A DNA stretch of 64,000 nt from Saprospiraceae bacterium (GTDB lineage: Bacteria > Bacteroidota > Bacteroidia > Chitinophagales > Saprospiraceae), in contig JADJWN010000002.1 of assembly GCA_016716335.1 (NCBI GenBank), forward strand, positions 124,001-188,000, written 5' to 3'. Of this stretch, positions 62,009 through 64,000 are shown one piece after another. The notes beneath the pieces were generated by a model. That model was not told the DNA's origin, did not search any database, and was given only the letters and a program-made list of their open reading frames with translations. Numbering within the stretch: position 1 is the first letter of the stretch; each line of letters opens with the position of its first letter. Made by a program: the position numbers and the translations under genes.

Positions 62009-62830
62009 ATGAAAATTTCCGCAGTCCACATTTCTATGATATTGCTGCTTTGCGCATTACATTTCTCAGCTTTCGCTCAAAGTAAAACTTCTTTTTTTGA
62101 AGTATGTAATTCATACACAGAGAAAAATGAACGTAGTATCTGTGAAAAAGAAAAATTGCTGGCTTTTATCAATAGTGAGATCAGTCCCTATCTAAATTCT
62201 GTCAAAACATCCGGTCCGGATTTCTCATTGTGGCTTTATTTTGACATAGAGGATTTAGGTGTAGTGCATAATATCCAGATCATTGAGTCGGTACAGTCTA
62301 TTGAAAAATATGCCAGAAATGAATTAAAGCCCTCCAAAAAATTTGTAGCTGTAAGAATTCCGGATTTTAAATCACCCGGAAAATTCAAAGTTTCCTTTAA
62401 AGTGCCCGCAAACAGATTGCCGGCCAGTAATCCGAGCGAATTGAACATCGTGGAGGAAGGTAATGAAGTATTTAAAGTGGTGGAAGTCATGCCCAGATTT
62501 CCGGGCTGCGAACATATGAATGAAGCTGACCATCTAAAGGAAGCATGTGCGAAGGAAAAAATGTTTGAATACATCAAAAAAAACCTGAAATACCCTGAAG
62601 TTGCTGGAATCAATAATATTGAAGGTCAGGCATTAGTACAGTTTATAGTAGAAAAAGATGGCAGCATTACTGAGGTAAAAGCGGTAAGAGATCCGGGTCA
62701 TGGCTTGGGCCAGGCAGCCGTCGATGTAGTAGAATCCATGAATTTTATGTCCGAAAAGTGGACCCCTGGCACACAAAAAGGAAAAGCGGTGAGGGTATTA
62801 TATACCTTGCCAGTAAAATTCAAGTTGTAG
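62009..62830 (+). CDS. Exported TonB C-terminal-domain protein
   Basis: 273 residues with a signal peptide (ALHFSAFAQS). The TonB-C domain is at about 180-273: MFEYIKKNLKYPEVAGINNI EGQALVQFIVEKDGSITEVK AVRDPGHGLGQAAVDVVESM, then the KWTPGTQKGKAVRVLYTLPVKF ending. It has no TM anchor, so it is not an energy transducer; such proteins are common in Bacteroidota. The first half looks like a degenerate copy of the same domain. Confidence 0.85.
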   Translation: MKISAVHISMILLLCALHFSAFAQSKTSFFEVCNSYTEKNERSICEKEKLLAFINSEISPYLNSVKTSGPDFSLWLYFDIEDLGVVHNIQIIESVQSIEKYARNELKPSKKFVAVRIPDFKSPGKFKVSFKVPANRLPASNPSELNIVEEGNEVFKVVEVMPRFPGCEHMNEADHLKEACAKEKMFEYIKKNLKYPEVAGINNIEGQALVQFIVEKDGSITEVKAVRDPGHGLGQAAVDVVESMNFMSEKWTPGTQKGKAVRVLYTLPVKFKL

Positions 62831-62936
62831 AACCAAGTAATGTGTGCATACCATCTCCAGTCAGGGGATGAGATTCTGATATCCATCTTATAAAGGGTAG
62901 GGATAAGATAAAAGATAAAAGATTCAGGGGAAAATA

Positions 62937-63398
62937 TCAGGTTTTATGTAGTTCCTGATAGGGATTTATGACAGGCAGAATCAAGCCCCTGAAAGGAGAA
63001 GAATTCAATCTTTCAAAAATAATGCCTCTGGCACAGGAATATGCCATACCTACCAGATGTGCTGGCATGGTGCTATCCACACCTATACTCCCATCAGCCC
63101 TCCTGTCTAAACACTCTTCTATATTATCTATGTAAAAATGGGTTTCAATTTCAAATTCAGCGATGGCGAATCTGTCATCGGGCAAATCACCGGCTTTTAT
63201 ATCAAACTGAAGTGAGACTCTACACATTTTTGCATCAAAATTGAAGTGTATCTCCTTGGCCATATTCAGTTCATACTGTTTTACATCCTGATCTGTAAGC
63301 AACGAAGAAAATCTAACAGCAGATTGCGTAACTGACAGATGCCTGATAGAAATATATTCCGAATTAAACCGGGTTATTTGCTTTTTAGCCATGATCAT
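62937..63398 (-). CDS. SecB-like chaperone
   Basis: 153 residues with the SecB fold pattern: beta-strands EIHFNFDAKMCRVSLQFDIK and FAIAEFEIETHFYIDNIEE, then the helix LVGMAYSCARGIIFERLNSS and the C-terminal FRGLILPVINPYQEL (SecB has R-x-x-x...L-x-P-x-x). It overlaps an XRE-type gene by 4 bp. In toxin-antitoxin-chaperone (TAC) loci such as HigBA-SecB of M. tuberculosis, a SecB-like protein folds the antitoxin. That role is inferred here. Confidence 0.7.
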   Translation of the reverse strand: MIMAKKQITRFNSEYISIRHLSVTQSAVRFSSLLTDQDVKQYELNMAKEIHFNFDAKMCRVSLQFDIKAGDLPDDRFAIAEFEIETHFYIDNIEECLDRRADGSIGVDSTMPAHLVGMAYSCARGIIFERLNSSPFRGLILPVINPYQELHKT

Positions 63399-63811
63399 GC
63401 GGATTTTTTAAAAACGATTTTGAGCGAGCCTTTTTCCACCGCCTGATTGTATTCAGGGAATGATTCGATTCTATCGATTTTATCGCATATATGTATGGCG
63501 GGACTTGAAACTTTGCCATATATCTTCATAGCTTTTGTTTTGGTCAATATTATATCTTCTTCAAGGGCTACACTCAATTTGGCTATAGTCCTGAAGGTCA
63601 CATTTTGCATTCCGTTGATCATTCTGCTTACTTCAGCCGGTGATTTACCCATGCGCTGAGCCAGTTCCGCCTGAGTCCACCCTTTCTTTTCAAGAGTATT
63701 ATGTACTTCATCTAAGAAGTCGCCACATAATTCAATAAATTTTCGGGTTTCGTCGTCGGGATTGTGCATCAAGAAATCCTCTATGATGTTTGTGTTGTTG
63801 TTCATATACAT
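63395..63811 (-). CDS. XRE/HigA-like helix-turn-helix regulator, probable antitoxin
   Basis: 138 residues; HTH at about 39-90 (LEKKGWTQAELAQRMGKSPA EVSRMINGMQNVTFRTIAKL SVALEEDI). The C-terminal 45 residues (SSPAIHICDKIDRIESFPEY) could be a chaperone-addiction tail. It overlaps the SecB-like gene by 4 bp and starts 9 bases after the partial frame at 63821, so the three look like one operon. Confidence 0.8.
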   Translation of the reverse strand: MYMNNNTNIIEDFLMHNPDDETRKFIELCGDFLDEVHNTLEKKGWTQAELAQRMGKSPAEVSRMINGMQNVTFRTIAKLSVALEEDIILTKTKAMKIYGKVSSPAIHICDKIDRIESFPEYNQAVEKGSLKIVFKKSA

Positions 63812-63820
63812 TTGGTTTTG

Positions 63821-64000
63821 TCAAAATTCTATTTCATTCGCTCCAATAAATTGCAAACGGTTATTAAGTTCATCCTTTAAGAGTAAAGTTTTTTGTTGGA
63901 TACATTTAGTTAAGGCAATAGAAATACGATTGGCTTTCCTGAATGAGGGTCCGACATTTGGACAATTCTGGGCTTTGGAAGCCGTTTTTACACCTCCATC
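63821..64000 (-). CDS. C-terminal end of an upstream gene, possibly the toxin of the TAC operon (partial)
   Basis: The minus strand is open from the window edge for 59 codons and ends NNRLQFIGANEIEF at a TGA (63821-63823), 9 bases before the XRE start. Visible sequence (RKANRISIALTKCIQQKTLL) is not recognisably HigB or another toxin. A 59-codon chance frame is not excluded; the close spacing is the main argument. Confidence 0.4.
   Translation of the reverse strand, partial: DGGVKTASKAQNCPNVGPSFRKANRISIALTKCIQQKTLLLKDELNNRLQFIGANEIEF

Noticed and set aside
1..64000. tRNA, rRNA or tmRNA genes
   Set aside because: No cloverleaf or rRNA sequence was recognised by reading; a covariance search would be needed to exclude them.

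Overview
The window is chromosomal DNA from a member of the Bacteroidota, plausibly Saprospiraceae-like (that rank is a guess). The support is: type IX secretion (Por) C-terminal sorting domains on surface proteins, a fused murF-alr cell-wall gene, a CarboxypepD_reg/TonB-type outer-membrane receptor, DUF4783, -7 promoter boxes of the TAnnTTTG type, and no obvious Shine-Dalgarno sequences.

Layout. 0-0.7 kb: 5' part of hisG behind a histidine-rich leader peptide and attenuator. 0.8-9.1 kb: secreted or surface proteins (a TlpA-like thioredoxin, a broken metal-binding-repeat T9SS protein, a receptor-L-domain T9SS protein), an IS4-family remnant carrying a CRISPR-like 36/36 duplication, and a DUF937-OmpA protein. 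9.5-12 kb: Hsp20 and an AbgT transporter. 12-23.7 kb: two divergent export operons, each led by a TetR-type regulator: TetR-ABC-HlyD-TolC on the minus strand, whose ATPase has lost most catalytic motifs, and TetR-TolC-adaptor-RND on the plus strand, whose pump gene is frameshifted. 23.8-25.7 kb: rplS and two envelope proteins.

25.76-46.56 kb: the most unusual region, an array of about eight gene modules, all on the minus strand. They are separated by palindromic sites whose outer cores are variants of CGCTAAC and GTTAGCG. Each module's own two ends are matched inverted repeats (for example GTTAGCGGGCGTTGT with ACAATGCCCGCTAAC). This is the geometry of integron cassettes and attC sites, but no integrase is visible and the core departs from GTTRRRY. 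Cargo: a PIN toxin-antitoxin pair, a Fic toxin with its antitoxin, a second Fic protein, a PD-(D/E)XK-like protein, an ArsR plus two AHSA1 proteins, a 12-gene operon led by an AraC regulator, and two unknown membrane-anchored or exported proteins. Nearly every inter-module site carries the left end of one IS1182-family element, immediately after TAAC. Two sites carry full-length copies, and one of these also holds an IS110-family element inserted in the palindrome arm.

46.9-64 kb: ordinary chromosome again: a 2-oxoglutarate oxygenase, gpmI, DUF4783, an EEP-family enzyme, murF-alr with purD, an SDR, a TonB-type receptor, a low-molecular-weight phosphatase-like protein, lipoproteins, a TonB-C protein, and at the edge an XRE regulator plus SecB-like chaperone pair resembling a toxin-antitoxin-chaperone locus.

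About ten genes are interrupted by one base or one stop codon, several of them in A/T runs inside otherwise intact reading frames. Some of this is probably consensus sequencing error, so 'broken' calls should be read with that in mind.
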